Below are positions 32,460 to 41,690 of a DNA stretch of 46,661 nucleotides, in pieces (the stretch's first letter is position 1; every line of letters begins with the position of its first letter). Below the pieces are notes generated by a model. It saw only the letters and a program-made list of their open reading frames with translations. It ran no database searches and was not told the DNA's origin. The DNA comes from CAZQRW01 sp964596115 (lineage in GTDB: Bacteria > Hydrothermota > UBA3072 > B12-G15), in assembly GCA_964596115.1 (NCBI GenBank), contig CAZQRW010000006.1, forward strand, positions 1-46,661, read 5' to 3'. The position numbers and the translations under genes were made by a program.

Positions 32460-33439
32460 TATTCCTCCTTTTCTCGATATCCGTAAATGGTTATTCAGCA
32501 TATTATATTGGTATAACTGATTCTCTATTCTTTAATCGAATTGAAGTGAAATTGAAATCGGAAGTTAAAAGCCAATCAGGGGATTTCCTCGGAGATATCA
32601 GAACAGGCTACAATTATCCTGGGGGTACATATATATCTATTGACAGAGCATCATTTAAAATCTATGTGAAAGACTTTCAATTTCTTCTTGGGAAAGACCG
32701 AATACCCTGGGGATTTGGCTATTTTTATTCTCCTGGGGATCTTGTTAATCCCGAATATTCTCCACTGGATCCTGAAAGAATAGAGGAGGGAGTAGAAATG
32801 ATAGACATTAGCTTTAGGAGATCACAGAGTACATCCCTGGAATTCATTCTTCTGCCTGCACAGAAGGCACATAGAATTATAGTTCCTGATGATATAAGAA
32901 TCGGAGGAAGAATCTATGTGTTTACCAATTCTTTTGAATCTTACCTTTCCTTGATGAACAAAAATGAATATATATTGAGCACAGGAATAAGAAAAGACTA
33001 TCTTGGATATATTCTTTACGGAGAATTAAAATCTACAATAAATGCGCTCTCAAGATTCTCTTCCCTTATGGGAATAAATAAAACCCTTTATAACAATTTT
33101 TATGTTAACCTTGAATATTTTCATAATGGTGATGGAATAACAACAACAGAATACGACTCTCTCCAGAATATTGGTAGACTTCATATAAACCCTGGGTATA
33201 CGGGGAAAAATTACTTATATACTGGTTTATCATACAGTAGAGATGAAGGATTCGGTTACGGTTTTTATAGCATTTACAGTATAGATTGGGAGAGTTTTAT
33301 ATCTGTTGCAAGTATCACATATACAGGGATTAAAGATGCTACCTTTTATCTATACGGAATTTACGCCTCTAATGATAGGGAATTTGGTGATCTTGGATTC
33401 AGAAAAAGTCTTGTAATCAATGTTAAATTTTTCTTTTAA
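32456..33439 (+). CDS. Outer-membrane beta-barrel protein of the export operon
   Basis: 327 residues: signal peptide (MIFLLFSISVNGYSAYYIG) followed by amphipathic strands to the end (ATFYLYGIYASNDREFGDLG, final strand SLVINVKFFF, ending in Phe as outer-membrane barrels often do). FGYFYSPGDLVNPEYSPLDP and DISFRRSQSTSLEFILLPAQ resemble barrels found beside LolA-like/ABC exporter genes in diderms. No enzyme motif. Translationally coupled to the LolA-like gene, so it probably serves the same route as acceptor or exit at the outer membrane (inference). Confidence 0.75.
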   Translation: MIFLLFSISVNGYSAYYIGITDSLFFNRIEVKLKSEVKSQSGDFLGDIRTGYNYPGGTYISIDRASFKIYVKDFQFLLGKDRIPWGFGYFYSPGDLVNPEYSPLDPERIEEGVEMIDISFRRSQSTSLEFILLPAQKAHRIIVPDDIRIGGRIYVFTNSFESYLSLMNKNEYILSTGIRKDYLGYILYGELKSTINALSRFSSLMGINKTLYNNFYVNLEYFHNGDGITTTEYDSLQNIGRLHINPGYTGKNYLYTGLSYSRDEGFGYGFYSIYSIDWESFISVASITYTGIKDATFYLYGIYASNDREFGDLGFRKSLVINVKFFF

Positions 33440-33450
33440 TCGGGGGGAAT

Positions 33451-34155
33451 ATGCAAAGAAAATTTCTGATAGAATTGAGGAATGTAAAGAAGGTATACCC
33501 ACTGGGCAAAACAGAGGTGATGGCGTTAAAGGGTGTTGATTTCACCATAAAGGAAGGCGAATTTGTAGCGGTCGTTGGTCCTTCGGGCAGTGGTAAAACA
33601 ACACTCTTAAACATAATGGGTTTACTTGACCATCCCACAGAGGGGAATATGTTTTTTGAAGAGAGAGATGTAACTAATATAAAGGATACACTTGCCACAA
33701 AAATCAGAAGAAAGAGAATTGGTTTTATATTCCAGACATTCAATCTTATCCCTGTTTTGAATGCCTCCGAAAATGTTGAAATCCCTCTCATTATGAAAAG
33801 ACTCTCCAGAAAAGAACGGAGAGAAAAAATTGAAAGAATAATGGACGAGGTTGGCCTTTCAGATGTAATCAATCATAAACCTGACGAACTTTCAGGTGGA
33901 GAAAGACAAAGGGTTGCCATTGCAAGGGCATTGGTGAGCCATCCTGATATTGTCTTTGCGGACGAACCCACCGCTAATCTCGATACAGAGACAGGCTTCC
34001 AAATTATAGCACTAATGCAAAAATTAAATAAAATAGAAGGGGTTACACTTGTATTTTCTACCCATGACGAGAGGATTGTAAAAATGGCAAAAAGAAAAAT
34101 CATATTAACTGATGGGAAGATTACCTATGATTCTGAAAATAGCACTGAAAAATAG
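33451..34155 (+). CDS. ABC transporter ATPase, LolD/MacB family
   Basis: 234 residues. Walker A GPSGSGKTTLLNIMG, signature LSGGERQRVAIARAL, Walker B IVFADEPTANLD, switch His in FSTHD. The LolD/MacB/FtsE group pairs with FtsX-type permeases and drives mechanical work on periplasmic substrates rather than true transport. GGGGGAA lies before the ATG. Its 3' end overlaps the first permease by 29 nt, and the two permeases after it supply the membrane part. Confidence 0.94.
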   Translation: MQRKFLIELRNVKKVYPLGKTEVMALKGVDFTIKEGEFVAVVGPSGSGKTTLLNIMGLLDHPTEGNMFFEERDVTNIKDTLATKIRRKRIGFIFQTFNLIPVLNASENVEIPLIMKRLSRKERREKIERIMDEVGLSDVINHKPDELSGGERQRVAIARALVSHPDIVFADEPTANLDTETGFQIIALMQKLNKIEGVTLVFSTHDERIVKMAKRKIILTDGKITYDSENSTEK

Positions 34156-35323
34156 CAAAAAATATTTTAGAAGAAACATTATAATAGGTATTGGTATTCT
34201 TGTAACTATTATCTCTCTTCTTTTCCTTGATGCCATAAATGAAGGATTCAAGCAAAGTGCCTTCAATACTATACTTGAAAAGGAAGGTATGATACTCGTT
34301 TCACCAAAGAATGGTATCGATCCCTTCGAATATTCAATAAGAACCATCAAAAATTACAAAAAAATCGAAGATTTTGCCCAAAAAAATTTTTTAGGAGCCC
34401 GTATTACAAGTTTCATAAATTTTCCCTTAATTTGTAGCATTGATAGTTTTTCACTTGACCTTTTTGGAACTGCATCTAATGATACCATTTTTTTTAACAA
34501 TTACAAAAGATACATAATAAAAGGGAAAATACCAAACAACTTTAAAGAAGCTATGATTGGCGATGTTGCTGCGAAACTATTACATTCAGATATAAATGAT
34601 ACACTTATTTTAATTGCAAATGATAGATATGGTGGCATTGGTGTAGCAGAGGTTATAATTTCAGGAATTTTCCACTCGCAGAGAAGGGAAGAAAACCAGG
34701 GTTATATCATCCTCTCTGCAAATATTGGTAAAGCCCTCCTTGCCTGGGAACCAGATGAGATACAACAAATAAAAATTAACTTGCCCGATTACCAAAAATC
34801 TGACGATTATGCAATGGTTTTACAGAAAGAATTCACCAATGTATTAGTGGAGCCTTACAACAAAAGATTACAGAATTTAGAGGAATTAATGCGGTTAGGA
34901 AACATAAAAATATTCATTTTTATTATAATCATTATGATTGTCTCGGCAGGCGTCATAATGAATACTGTTTTAACATCTGTTTTTGAAAGAAAAAAAGAAA
35001 TAGGAACGCTAAGGGCAATAGGAATGTCAAAAATGGAAACCTTCTCATTAATTATAACAGAAGTACTGATAGTTAGCTTTATCTCTTCAATTGTAGGGCT
35101 AATAATATCCCTTCTTGTTGTAAATCATCTTATGGCGTCCGGGATTTCTCTGGGGAGTGTAAGTGGTGTTTTCGAGTATATGGATAATGTTATTTATCCT
35201 GTGATAAATCCTTTTCGATGGATTGGGGACACAATATTTGTGATATTTTTTGCATTTTTGTCTTCCCTCTACCCTGTAATTTTAATCTCAAGGATGAAAC
35301 CTGTAGAAGCATTGAGGACATGA
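34127..35323 (+). CDS. FtsX/MacB-type ABC permease, first of two
   Basis: 398 residues. One N-terminal helix (IIIGIGILVTIISLLFLDA), a large periplasmic domain (about 40-260), then three C-terminal helices with the FtsX block (FERKKEIGTLRAIGMSKMET), as in LolC/LolE and MacB. The ATG at 34127 gives the usual opening MILKIALKNSKKYF; an ATG five codons earlier is possible. GGGAAG lies upstream. With its neighbour it forms a heterodimer analogous to LolC-LolE (inference). Confidence 0.9.
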   Translation: MILKIALKNSKKYFRRNIIIGIGILVTIISLLFLDAINEGFKQSAFNTILEKEGMILVSPKNGIDPFEYSIRTIKNYKKIEDFAQKNFLGARITSFINFPLICSIDSFSLDLFGTASNDTIFFNNYKRYIIKGKIPNNFKEAMIGDVAAKLLHSDINDTLILIANDRYGGIGVAEVIISGIFHSQRREENQGYIILSANIGKALLAWEPDEIQQIKINLPDYQKSDDYAMVLQKEFTNVLVEPYNKRLQNLEELMRLGNIKIFIFIIIIMIVSAGVIMNTVLTSVFERKKEIGTLRAIGMSKMETFSLIITEVLIVSFISSIVGLIISLLVVNHLMASGISLGSVSGVFEYMDNVIYPVINPFRWIGDTIFVIFFAFLSSLYPVILISRMKPVEALRT

Positions 35324-35324
35324 T

Positions 35325-36551
35325 ATGGAATGGATAAGATTTTCTTTCAGGAATCTTGGTAGAAATAAAAGAAGGACAATTATAAACCTCCTCAGTATTG
35401 GATTTGCAGTGGGGTTTATCATCCTTTTTGATATGGTTATTTCCGGAGAACAGAATGATTTTGTTGTAAACTCCGTGAGATTAGGTGTAGGAGATATTAA
35501 AATTCACCAACGCGGTTACGATAAGGAAGCTTTAAGACATCCGCTTGACCGTCTTATCAAGAATCCTGAAAATGTAATAACGAGAATTAAATCCATTCCA
35601 CATATAACAGAAATAAGTATGAGATTGATTTCAGGGGGGATTATTTCAACAGGATTGAAGCAGTCACCTATCACAATTTTTGGTGTTAATCCTGCAGAAG
35701 AAAAAAAAGTCAGTATGTTTTATGAAAGTATCGTTGATGGAAAATATATAAAATCAGGAACCTATTCTGTTATTATAGGGAAAAAACTTGCCCGGGATAT
35801 GGGCATAAGGAAAGATGGAATTGTATACCTCTATGCTAGGACAAGGGCAGGTGCGAACAATGTTATCGATTTGAATGTTAGCGGACTCTATAATACAGGC
35901 TTCCCTCAGGTTGATGAAAGAATCATCATAATTCCACTTGATATTGCACAGTCTCTATTTGATATTAGAGGAGTCTCAGAAATAGTGATAAATCTTGATA
36001 GGGATAATTTTGCTCCCGAGATTAAAGATAGTGTCAAAAATAGGCTGAAGGGCATGGACTTAGAGGTTTATGATTTTTCTCATTATATCCCTGATGTTAT
36101 GGATATAATGGAAATGCAAAATGGTGTAATAAGGATATTCAGGGCATTTCTCCTTATCATTGCCATTATTGGTATTATAAATACAATGCTAATGAATGTC
36201 TGGGAAAGAAAAAAAGAAGTAGGAACATTAAGGGCAATGGGATACTATAGGAGAGAAATAAGCCGCATTTTCCTTCTTGAGTCGATATGGACCGGGATAC
36301 TCGGCTCAATTGTAGGATGTGTAGTTGCCTTTTCCATAGGATTATTTTTGCAATTTCATGGTATTGTGATACCAATGAATGTTATGCAGGATATAAATTT
36401 ACCAATGGTCAATATAATAAGAGGAGAAATGCATCTGGCACAATTTATAAACGGTGCAGTTCTTGGAATTATAGCAACGATGTGTGCTGGACTCATCCCT
36501 GCTGTAAGGGTAGCAAGAATAAAAATTACAGATGCATTAAGAGAATACTAA
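35325..36551 (+). CDS. FtsX/MacB-type ABC permease, second of two
   Basis: 408 residues with the same layout as the gene before: opening RFSFRNLGRNKRRTIINLLS, a periplasmic domain with GDIKIHQRGYDKE, and the C-terminal block WERKKEVGTLRAMGYYRREI. It starts 1 nt after the previous stop. Its own stop is 1 nt from the stop of the convergent hydrolase, with no terminator between. The two permeases are clearly related but diverged, as expected for a heterodimer. Confidence 0.92.
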   Translation: MEWIRFSFRNLGRNKRRTIINLLSIGFAVGFIILFDMVISGEQNDFVVNSVRLGVGDIKIHQRGYDKEALRHPLDRLIKNPENVITRIKSIPHITEISMRLISGGIISTGLKQSPITIFGVNPAEEKKVSMFYESIVDGKYIKSGTYSVIIGKKLARDMGIRKDGIVYLYARTRAGANNVIDLNVSGLYNTGFPQVDERIIIIPLDIAQSLFDIRGVSEIVINLDRDNFAPEIKDSVKNRLKGMDLEVYDFSHYIPDVMDIMEMQNGVIRIFRAFLLIIAIIGIINTMLMNVWERKKEVGTLRAMGYYRREISRIFLLESIWTGILGSIVGCVVAFSIGLFLQFHGIVIPMNVMQDINLPMVNIIRGEMHLAQFINGAVLGIIATMCAGLIPAVRVARIKITDALREY

Positions 36552-36552
36552 T

Positions 36553-37479
36553 TTAATTCTTTATTTTATCATCCCAATTTATAAAAAAATCCCTGAGATA
36601 AAAGTATATGTATATACTAAATGGCAGCATCGTTAGATGGCCTGAAGGAAGAATGACAAAATGCCTACATTCAAGTGCATTTTTCAATTCAAGAATAGAC
36701 TTCAAGGGAATAACAAGATCGAAAAGACCATTGAACATCAATACGTTCCTTGGATGATTTAAATGGGCATACGTCAAAGGGTCAAATAAAAACCAGGGAT
36801 AATCGGGTTTTCTCCAGTTTCCTTCTCTAACATCATCCAGGAATTTTTTAAATTTCTTTTGAATATTTATGTAATCCCTCTCAGTTGCCCCTCTTCTTTT
36901 AAGCTCTCTCTTTATAGCCCAGCCTATAAGGCCTGTCCAGAGAACCCTGTTTATATTCCCCCCAGAGGATACTGTTACACCAGCAGTAAATCTATTATCT
37001 ATCCCCATCAAAATATGCGAAATAATACCCCCAAGACTTATACCAAATAGTCCCTTCTCCTCCCCGGTTGTAATATCAGCCAAAGCCCGTGTCTCTTTCA
37101 CCGTCTGTAAAAAAGCGCCACCTGAAAGTTCAAATTGAGTAGAGAGGAAAAGTTCTCCATTTTTATAACCCTTTGGAGTTCTCATCATATGGTATGGAAG
37201 AATATAAACGAATGCATCAAACCCTGATTTGGCAAGTCCCCTTGCCACACCTCTTCCAAAATTTGCATTTGAATGTAGTCCTGGGATAAGAATTATTGAT
37301 CTGTTTCTTCTGTTTAACTTTGGTCTATAATGAATAGCATAGGCAGTATTATTTTCATAAAATGGTGTCTTAAATTCAGCTGGCCAGGAAAGTTCAAATA
37401 TGTCGTATTCAATTTTTCTCTCAATGTATTTCCTATTAAAACCTTTTATTTTTCTATAGCTGAAAATTTTTCTGTACAT
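36553..37479 (-). CDS. Alpha/beta hydrolase with N-terminal extension
   Basis: 308 residues. Catalytic triad candidates: Ser in the elbow GISLGGIISH, Asp in FNGLFDLVIP, His in LPSGHLTMLP. The first 60 residues form an extension before the first core strand (SIILIPGLHSN). The PGLHSNANFGRGVARGLAKSG and PYHMMRTP stretches resemble hydrolases that act on large or lipid substrates, but the substrate cannot be told. The ATG lies 34 nt inside the preceding hydrolase gene, with only a weak ribosome site, so translation is probably coupled. Confidence 0.85.
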   Translation of the reverse strand: MYRKIFSYRKIKGFNRKYIERKIEYDIFELSWPAEFKTPFYENNTAYAIHYRPKLNRRNRSIILIPGLHSNANFGRGVARGLAKSGFDAFVYILPYHMMRTPKGYKNGELFLSTQFELSGGAFLQTVKETRALADITTGEEKGLFGISLGGIISHILMGIDNRFTAGVTVSSGGNINRVLWTGLIGWAIKRELKRRGATERDYINIQKKFKKFLDDVREGNWRKPDYPWFLFDPLTYAHLNHPRNVLMFNGLFDLVIPLKSILELKNALECRHFVILPSGHLTMLPFSIYIYFYLRDFFINWDDKIKN

Positions 37480-38171
37480 TTTTTGACAAATCCATCTATA
37501 AATGGTAAAATTGCAGGATTATCCGGTAATCCATGCCCCCCTTTTTCAACAAGATGTATTTCTTCCTTCCCCTTTAACCAGTTAATAAAAAACTTTGCAT
37601 TCTGAGGAGAGGAAACATCATCATCTTTTGAGAATATCAGGAGTGTAGGTCTGGAAAGACCTTTTACATATGCAGGTGTCTCTTTTACAATATCCACAAG
37701 TTGCAGTATGGCACTTACATTAAGGTGATGGTAAACAAACTCATTTGCCACACCGTTTCCATTTCTTCCAAGAAACAAACGAATTTTTGGCTCAAGTGCA
37801 AGTATAAACTCAAGACCCTTGCTCAATCGATATATAGGACCCAATGCTATAATACCGTTTACAGTGAATTTATTTGCAAGATAAAATGCCAGATTTGCCC
37901 CAATAGAATTTCCCCCTACAATAATCTCTTCGACCTTACCTCTGAATTGCTGAAATGCCTCTTCAACCCCTATTAATAATTCATCCTTACTCAGTTGAAG
38001 AACATCTCTCCAGCAGGTCTCATACTCCCTGGGGCAGAGACCATGCTTTGGCAAATTGGGTGTTTCAACATAATAGCCTCTCTCCTCGAGGGATTCTTTA
38101 ATAAAAATAAGCTCACTCGAACTCTTCGTTATACCATGAAGGAGAAAAATACCTGTTTTCTTATCCGTCAT
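37446..38171 (-). CDS. Alpha/beta hydrolase (esterase/thioesterase-like)
   Basis: 241 residues, a compact hydrolase fold like carboxylesterase Est30. Opening GIFLLHGITKSSSE (oxyanion region), Ser in GGNSIGANLAFYL, Asp in FSKDDDVSSP, His in EKGGHGLPDNP. The cap (about 120-175) is small. It starts by ATGA overlap with the TetR gene and is followed by a second hydrolase, so the three form one regulated unit; the natural inducer may be an ester or lipid acted on by both enzymes (inference). Confidence 0.88.
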   Translation of the reverse strand: MTDKKTGIFLLHGITKSSSELIFIKESLEERGYYVETPNLPKHGLCPREYETCWRDVLQLSKDELLIGVEEAFQQFRGKVEEIIVGGNSIGANLAFYLANKFTVNGIIALGPIYRLSKGLEFILALEPKIRLFLGRNGNGVANEFVYHHLNVSAILQLVDIVKETPAYVKGLSRPTLLIFSKDDDVSSPQNAKFFINWLKGKEEIHLVEKGGHGLPDNPAILPFIDGFVKKCTEKFSAIEK

Positions 38172-38758
38172 TTCTGTACCCCCTTATAAAGGATAGAAAT
38201 AAGGTTTTCCGCGTCTTTTTTGACCGCGTTTATGGATTTTCCTCTTGTCCACTTTAACTCCAGACCCGTTAATGCTGTAACAATTGCCTCAGCAGTAGTC
38301 GATATATCTTCTATTAGAAATTTTCCTATTTTAACGCCCTCTTCAAGAATGGATTCAATCAGGCTTTTTTCCTTTTGAAGCTCCCTTTCTCTTATCTCCT
38401 CTATAAAATTGTAGCCTTTAAGATACTCATCTCTCATTGTTGCATAATAATTTGCCCGTTCCTTTAATTTCTTCATCTTAATCTGGGCAAAGTACCTGAG
38501 TTTTTCGACAGGATCATCTTTTCTATTCAGTTCTTTCTTAAGACTATCGAAATATACCTGTGATTCACTCTCCACTACACCTTTAAAAATATCCTGCTTG
38601 CTTTTGAAATAATAATAGAGAGATGCCTTTCCCATTCTTAAAGAGTGAGCAATGTCTTTCATTGATGTTTTCCTGAAGCCGAATCTCGAAAATATTTCTC
38701 GTGCCTTTTTAATGATTTTTTCTCTTTTATCCTTAGCTTTATTCATCTTTTCGACCAT
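38168..38758 (-). CDS. TetR-family transcriptional regulator
   Basis: 196 residues. The N-terminal helix-turn-helix is typical (FGFRKTSMKDIAHSLRMGKA, then SLYYYFKSKQDIFKGV); the C-terminal ligand domain is helical and unassigned. It probably represses its own operon with the two hydrolases. The ATG at 38758 lies about 11 nt from the predicted transcript start and has no Shine-Dalgarno sequence; an in-frame ATG at 38746 is an alternative. Confidence 0.92.
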   Translation of the reverse strand: MVEKMNKAKDKREKIIKKAREIFSRFGFRKTSMKDIAHSLRMGKASLYYYFKSKQDIFKGVVESESQVYFDSLKKELNRKDDPVEKLRYFAQIKMKKLKERANYYATMRDEYLKGYNFIEEIRERELQKEKSLIESILEEGVKIGKFLIEDISTTAEAIVTALTGLELKWTRGKSINAVKKDAENLISILYKGVQK

Positions 38759-38803
38759 TTTGGTTTATTGGTCTAAATATAGATTATTTCATCACTTTGT
38801 CAA
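38754..38803 (-). promoter_or_regulatory. Promoter and possible operator of the TetR-hydrolase operon
   Basis: Minus strand: TTGACA (38803-38798), 16-nt spacer, TATATT (38781-38776). A near-palindrome TCTAAATATAGA (38772-38783) covers the -10, and a short palindrome ACCATTTTGGT (38754-38764) covers the start codon. Either could be the site where the TetR protein represses its own gene; the promoter is well supported, the operators weakly. Confidence 0.5.
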
Positions 38804-38888
38804 CCACCTTTATTCTTATCCATTTACGTAGGTAGAGATTTACTATTAATTTCTCGATACCGCTCTCCACGATCCTTCTTTCTACTGC

Positions 38889-38917
38889 TTGACAAATGGA
38901 CACGAATTCCTTATTTT
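38889..38917 (+). promoter_or_regulatory. Leaderless promoter of the AmrS operon
   Basis: TTGACA (38889-38894), 17-nt spacer, TATTTT (38912-38917), then six bases to the ATG at 38924. No Shine-Dalgarno sequence precedes the start. It is divergent from the TetR promoter, about 85 nt apart. Confidence 0.6.
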
Positions 38918-38923
38918 ATCTCT

Positions 38924-40024
38924 ATGGACAGGAGAACTTTCTTGAAGGCACTCGGATTTCTACCACTTGCACTTGGGGGAAAAATCTCCACACAAGAGGG
39001 GATTCATCCTGCTATGCACTGGATTTCCCTTGATAATAACAGGGTTCAATGCAGAAACTGCCCAAATAGATGCATGTTGAAGCCTGGAGAAACAGGTATC
39101 TGCAGGGCAAGAAAAAACATAGATGGAAAGCTCTACACACTTGTATACGGTAATCCCTGCGCTGTCCACCTTGATCCCATAGAGAAAAAACCCCTATTCC
39201 ATTTTATGCCAGGGACTTATGCTTTCTCTATTGCAACTGCTGGTTGCAACTTTTATTGTCTTTATTGCCAGAACTATCAGATTTCTCAAGTGGGACCAGG
39301 AAAAACAACAAATTACAACCTTCCACCTGAGGGGGTAATTCAGAATGTCTTTGCATATAGAAACTCGTATGATATTTCATCCATTGCATATACATATACT
39401 GAACCAACCATATTTTTTGAATATATGTATGACACTGCAAAAATCGCAAAAAAGTCAGGTATTAAAAATGTTTATCATTCCAATGGATACATCGAGAAAG
39501 AGCCTCTTATTCAACTCATTGATTTTCTTGATGGGGCAAATATAGACCTGAAATTCTTTGATGATCAAATGTACAAGAAAATATCAGGGGGGTTTTTGGA
39601 GCCTGTTCTTGAAACGCTGAAAACTTTAAAAAAGAGAGATGTGCATCTTGAAGTAACAAACCTTATTATTCCTACGATAAATGACAATATGGATGAGATA
39701 AAAAAAATGGTTATCTGGATAAAGGGTAATATTGGGAAAGAAACCCCCTTGCACTTCTCAAGATTTTTCCCTATGTATAAGTTAAGGAATCTCCCTCCCA
39801 CCCCTATCGAGACAGTGGAAAAGGCACGCTCCCTTGCACTTGATCTTGGAATGGAATACGCCTATGTTGGTAACGTTCCATACGGTCATCCAGGTGAAAA
39901 TACCTATTGTCCACATTGCCATAAATTATTAATAAAGCGCTATGGTTTTTCAATAATTGAAAATCATCTAAAGAACGGAAAATGTCCCTACTGTGGAACA
40001 AGAATAGCAGGAGTATGGGAATGA
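38924..40024 (+). CDS. amrS: AmrS-type radical SAM protein (AmmeMemoRadiSam family) with a Tat-like leader
   Basis: 366 residues. The radical SAM cluster motif is CNFYCLYC (Cys108, 112, 115). Before it is the family's N-terminal cysteine block CRNCPNRCMLKPGETGIC (Cys43-Cys60) and after it the conserved YTEPTIFFEY, NIDLKFF and YVGNVPYGHPGENTYC; a zinc-ribbon-like end has Cys329/332 and Cys354/357. The protein starts MDRRTFLKALGFLPLALGG, a near-perfect twin-arginine export signal (RRxFLK plus hydrophobic run), which is strange for an oxygen-sensitive enzyme needing cytosolic reductant. The reaction of AmrS is unknown; the partner AMMECR1 and Memo domains are not in the window. Its stop overlaps the ABC ATPase start (ATGA). 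Confidence 0.9.
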   Translation: MDRRTFLKALGFLPLALGGKISTQEGIHPAMHWISLDNNRVQCRNCPNRCMLKPGETGICRARKNIDGKLYTLVYGNPCAVHLDPIEKKPLFHFMPGTYAFSIATAGCNFYCLYCQNYQISQVGPGKTTNYNLPPEGVIQNVFAYRNSYDISSIAYTYTEPTIFFEYMYDTAKIAKKSGIKNVYHSNGYIEKEPLIQLIDFLDGANIDLKFFDDQMYKKISGGFLEPVLETLKTLKKRDVHLEVTNLIIPTINDNMDEIKKMVIWIKGNIGKETPLHFSRFFPMYKLRNLPPTPIETVEKARSLALDLGMEYAYVGNVPYGHPGENTYCPHCHKLLIKRYGFSIIENHLKNGKCPYCGTRIAGVWE

Positions 40025-40929
40025 ATGTTCTCAAAATAGAAAACCTGGTTAAAATATACTACTCACCGTTTTTGAGAAAAAAAACCTATGGATTAAGGGG
40101 GTTAAATCTTGAGGTAAAAGAGGGAGAAATTTTTGGTCTTCTGGGACCAAATGGAGCGGGCAAAACAACTACACTGAAAACGATAGTAGGGATATTAAAG
40201 CCTACCAGTGGCAGAATAAAACTCTTCGAAAGCTATAACATCGAAAGAAAAAAAAGTTTACTGGGTTTTCTACCGGAAAATCCATATTTTTATAGACATC
40301 TTACTGGCTATGAGTTACTACTATTCTACAGTAAAATTTTCAAAGAAAAAAAGAGTAGAAAAGAAATTTATTCGCTCCTTGACAGGGTGGGTGTAAAGAA
40401 TGCCGCTCACAAAAAAATAGGCAATTACTCAAAAGGGATGCTCCAGAGAATCGGATTAGCCCAGGCTATTATAAATGATCCTGCTTTTGTTATTCTCGAT
40501 GAACCAATGAGCGGCCTCGATCCTATTGGGAGAAAAGAAATAAAAGACCTCATTTTCCAGCTGAAACAATCTGGTAAGACCATACTATTTTCATCCCATA
40601 TTTTACCAGATGTTGAAGAAATATGCGAGAGGGTTGGTATACTAATGAATGGTAAAATTGTCAGCATAGGAAATTTAACAGAAGTTTTGAAAGAAACCGT
40701 CTCTTCAATTGATATAGGTGTAAGAGGATTTTACAATATCAAAATATTATCAAAATTTGGAGCAATCTTACGGCAGGGGGACATTGTCTATATAAGGGTC
40801 AATAGCGAAAAGAAGAAAGATGCCGTTATAAAGAATGTTGTTGATAATGGTGGAAGCATTGTTACGATTGAATCAAGGAAAAAAACGCTTGAAGATCATT
40901 TTATGGAAATGATAAGGGAAAAAAGATGA
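40021..40929 (+). CDS. ABC-2-type transporter ATPase
   Basis: 302 residues. Walker A GPNGAGKTTTLK, signature YSKGMLQRIGLAQAI, Walker B FVILDEPMSGLDPIG, switch His in LFSSHIL. About 80 residues beyond the nucleotide-binding domain form a C-terminal regulatory part typical of CcmA/NatA-like exporters. The ATG at 40021 has AGGAG upstream and overlaps the amrS stop; longer in-frame starts would lie inside amrS. The next gene is its permease. Confidence 0.94.
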   Translation: MNVLKIENLVKIYYSPFLRKKTYGLRGLNLEVKEGEIFGLLGPNGAGKTTTLKTIVGILKPTSGRIKLFESYNIERKKSLLGFLPENPYFYRHLTGYELLLFYSKIFKEKKSRKEIYSLLDRVGVKNAAHKKIGNYSKGMLQRIGLAQAIINDPAFVILDEPMSGLDPIGRKEIKDLIFQLKQSGKTILFSSHILPDVEEICERVGILMNGKIVSIGNLTEVLKETVSSIDIGVRGFYNIKILSKFGAILRQGDIVYIRVNSEKKKDAVIKNVVDNGGSIVTIESRKKTLEDHFMEMIREKR

Positions 40930-41690
40930 AGATATTAGCCTTTGCTATGAATACATTTAAAGAAGCCGTAAGAGATAAGACAATCCTTTCGGTTGGAATA
41001 ATTGGGTTTATTTTTCTTGCTATTTCAAAAATATTTGTTCCTATAAGCGTAGGCGAGGCATTTAAGATAATTAATGATTTTGGTCTTGCACTTGTTGAAA
41101 TTTTCTCACTTCTTATAATTGTATTCATTGGGACACGCATTCTATACGATGAAATAGAAAGAAAAACCATATATAACATAATCTCGAAACCGGTAAAGAG
41201 ATGGGAATTCCTTACTGGTAAATTCATAGGCTTAACGATGCTTGTACTTGTAATTCAAATCATACTCTACATATTTTTTCTTCTGTTTCAAAGATTCTAT
41301 CTTCACATCTTTATATTAAAATTTTTATCAGGGCTATTTTTCCTTTTCTTCGAGATGTTCCTCCTTAATGGTGTGGCTATATTCTTTTCCACATTTACAA
41401 CTCCGATTACAGCGGGCATATTCACATTCTTAATTTATTTCATAGGTAATACATCAATATATCTGAAAGAACTTGTAAGTATGATAAAAATCCCTTCCTT
41501 AAGCTTTATAATAAATATGCTCTATTATATTCTTCCTAATTTTTCAATTATGAATGTAAAAGGAAATCTTGTATATAACCTTCCCATAGCCCCTTCACTT
41601 TATTTCTTTACAGCCACCTACAGCATCCTTTATGTAATTATACTTCTTGTTTTTTCATCAATAATATTTGACAGGAGAGAGTTCTATTGA
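40926..41690 (+). CDS. ABC-2-type transporter permease
   Basis: 254 residues with about six membrane helices. The region TRILYDEIERKTIYNIISKP, following the second helix, is the family's coupling segment; a helix-rich second half ends FSSIIFDRREFY. It is coupled to the ATPase gene (ATGA). Together they form an exporter of unknown cargo; NatB-like and copper-processing (NosY-like) permeases share this layout. Confidence 0.88.
   Translation: MKILAFAMNTFKEAVRDKTILSVGIIGFIFLAISKIFVPISVGEAFKIINDFGLALVEIFSLLIIVFIGTRILYDEIERKTIYNIISKPVKRWEFLTGKFIGLTMLVLVIQIILYIFFLLFQRFYLHIFILKFLSGLFFLFFEMFLLNGVAIFFSTFTTPITAGIFTFLIYFIGNTSIYLKELVSMIKIPSLSFIINMLYYILPNFSIMNVKGNLVYNLPIAPSLYFFTATYSILYVIILLVFSSIIFDRREFY

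Noticed and set aside
38784..38915. A 43-codon minus-strand open frame between the TetR and amrS genes
   Set aside because: It has no start codon or ribosome site and runs through both divergent promoters; open frames of this length are expected by chance in such AT-rich DNA.
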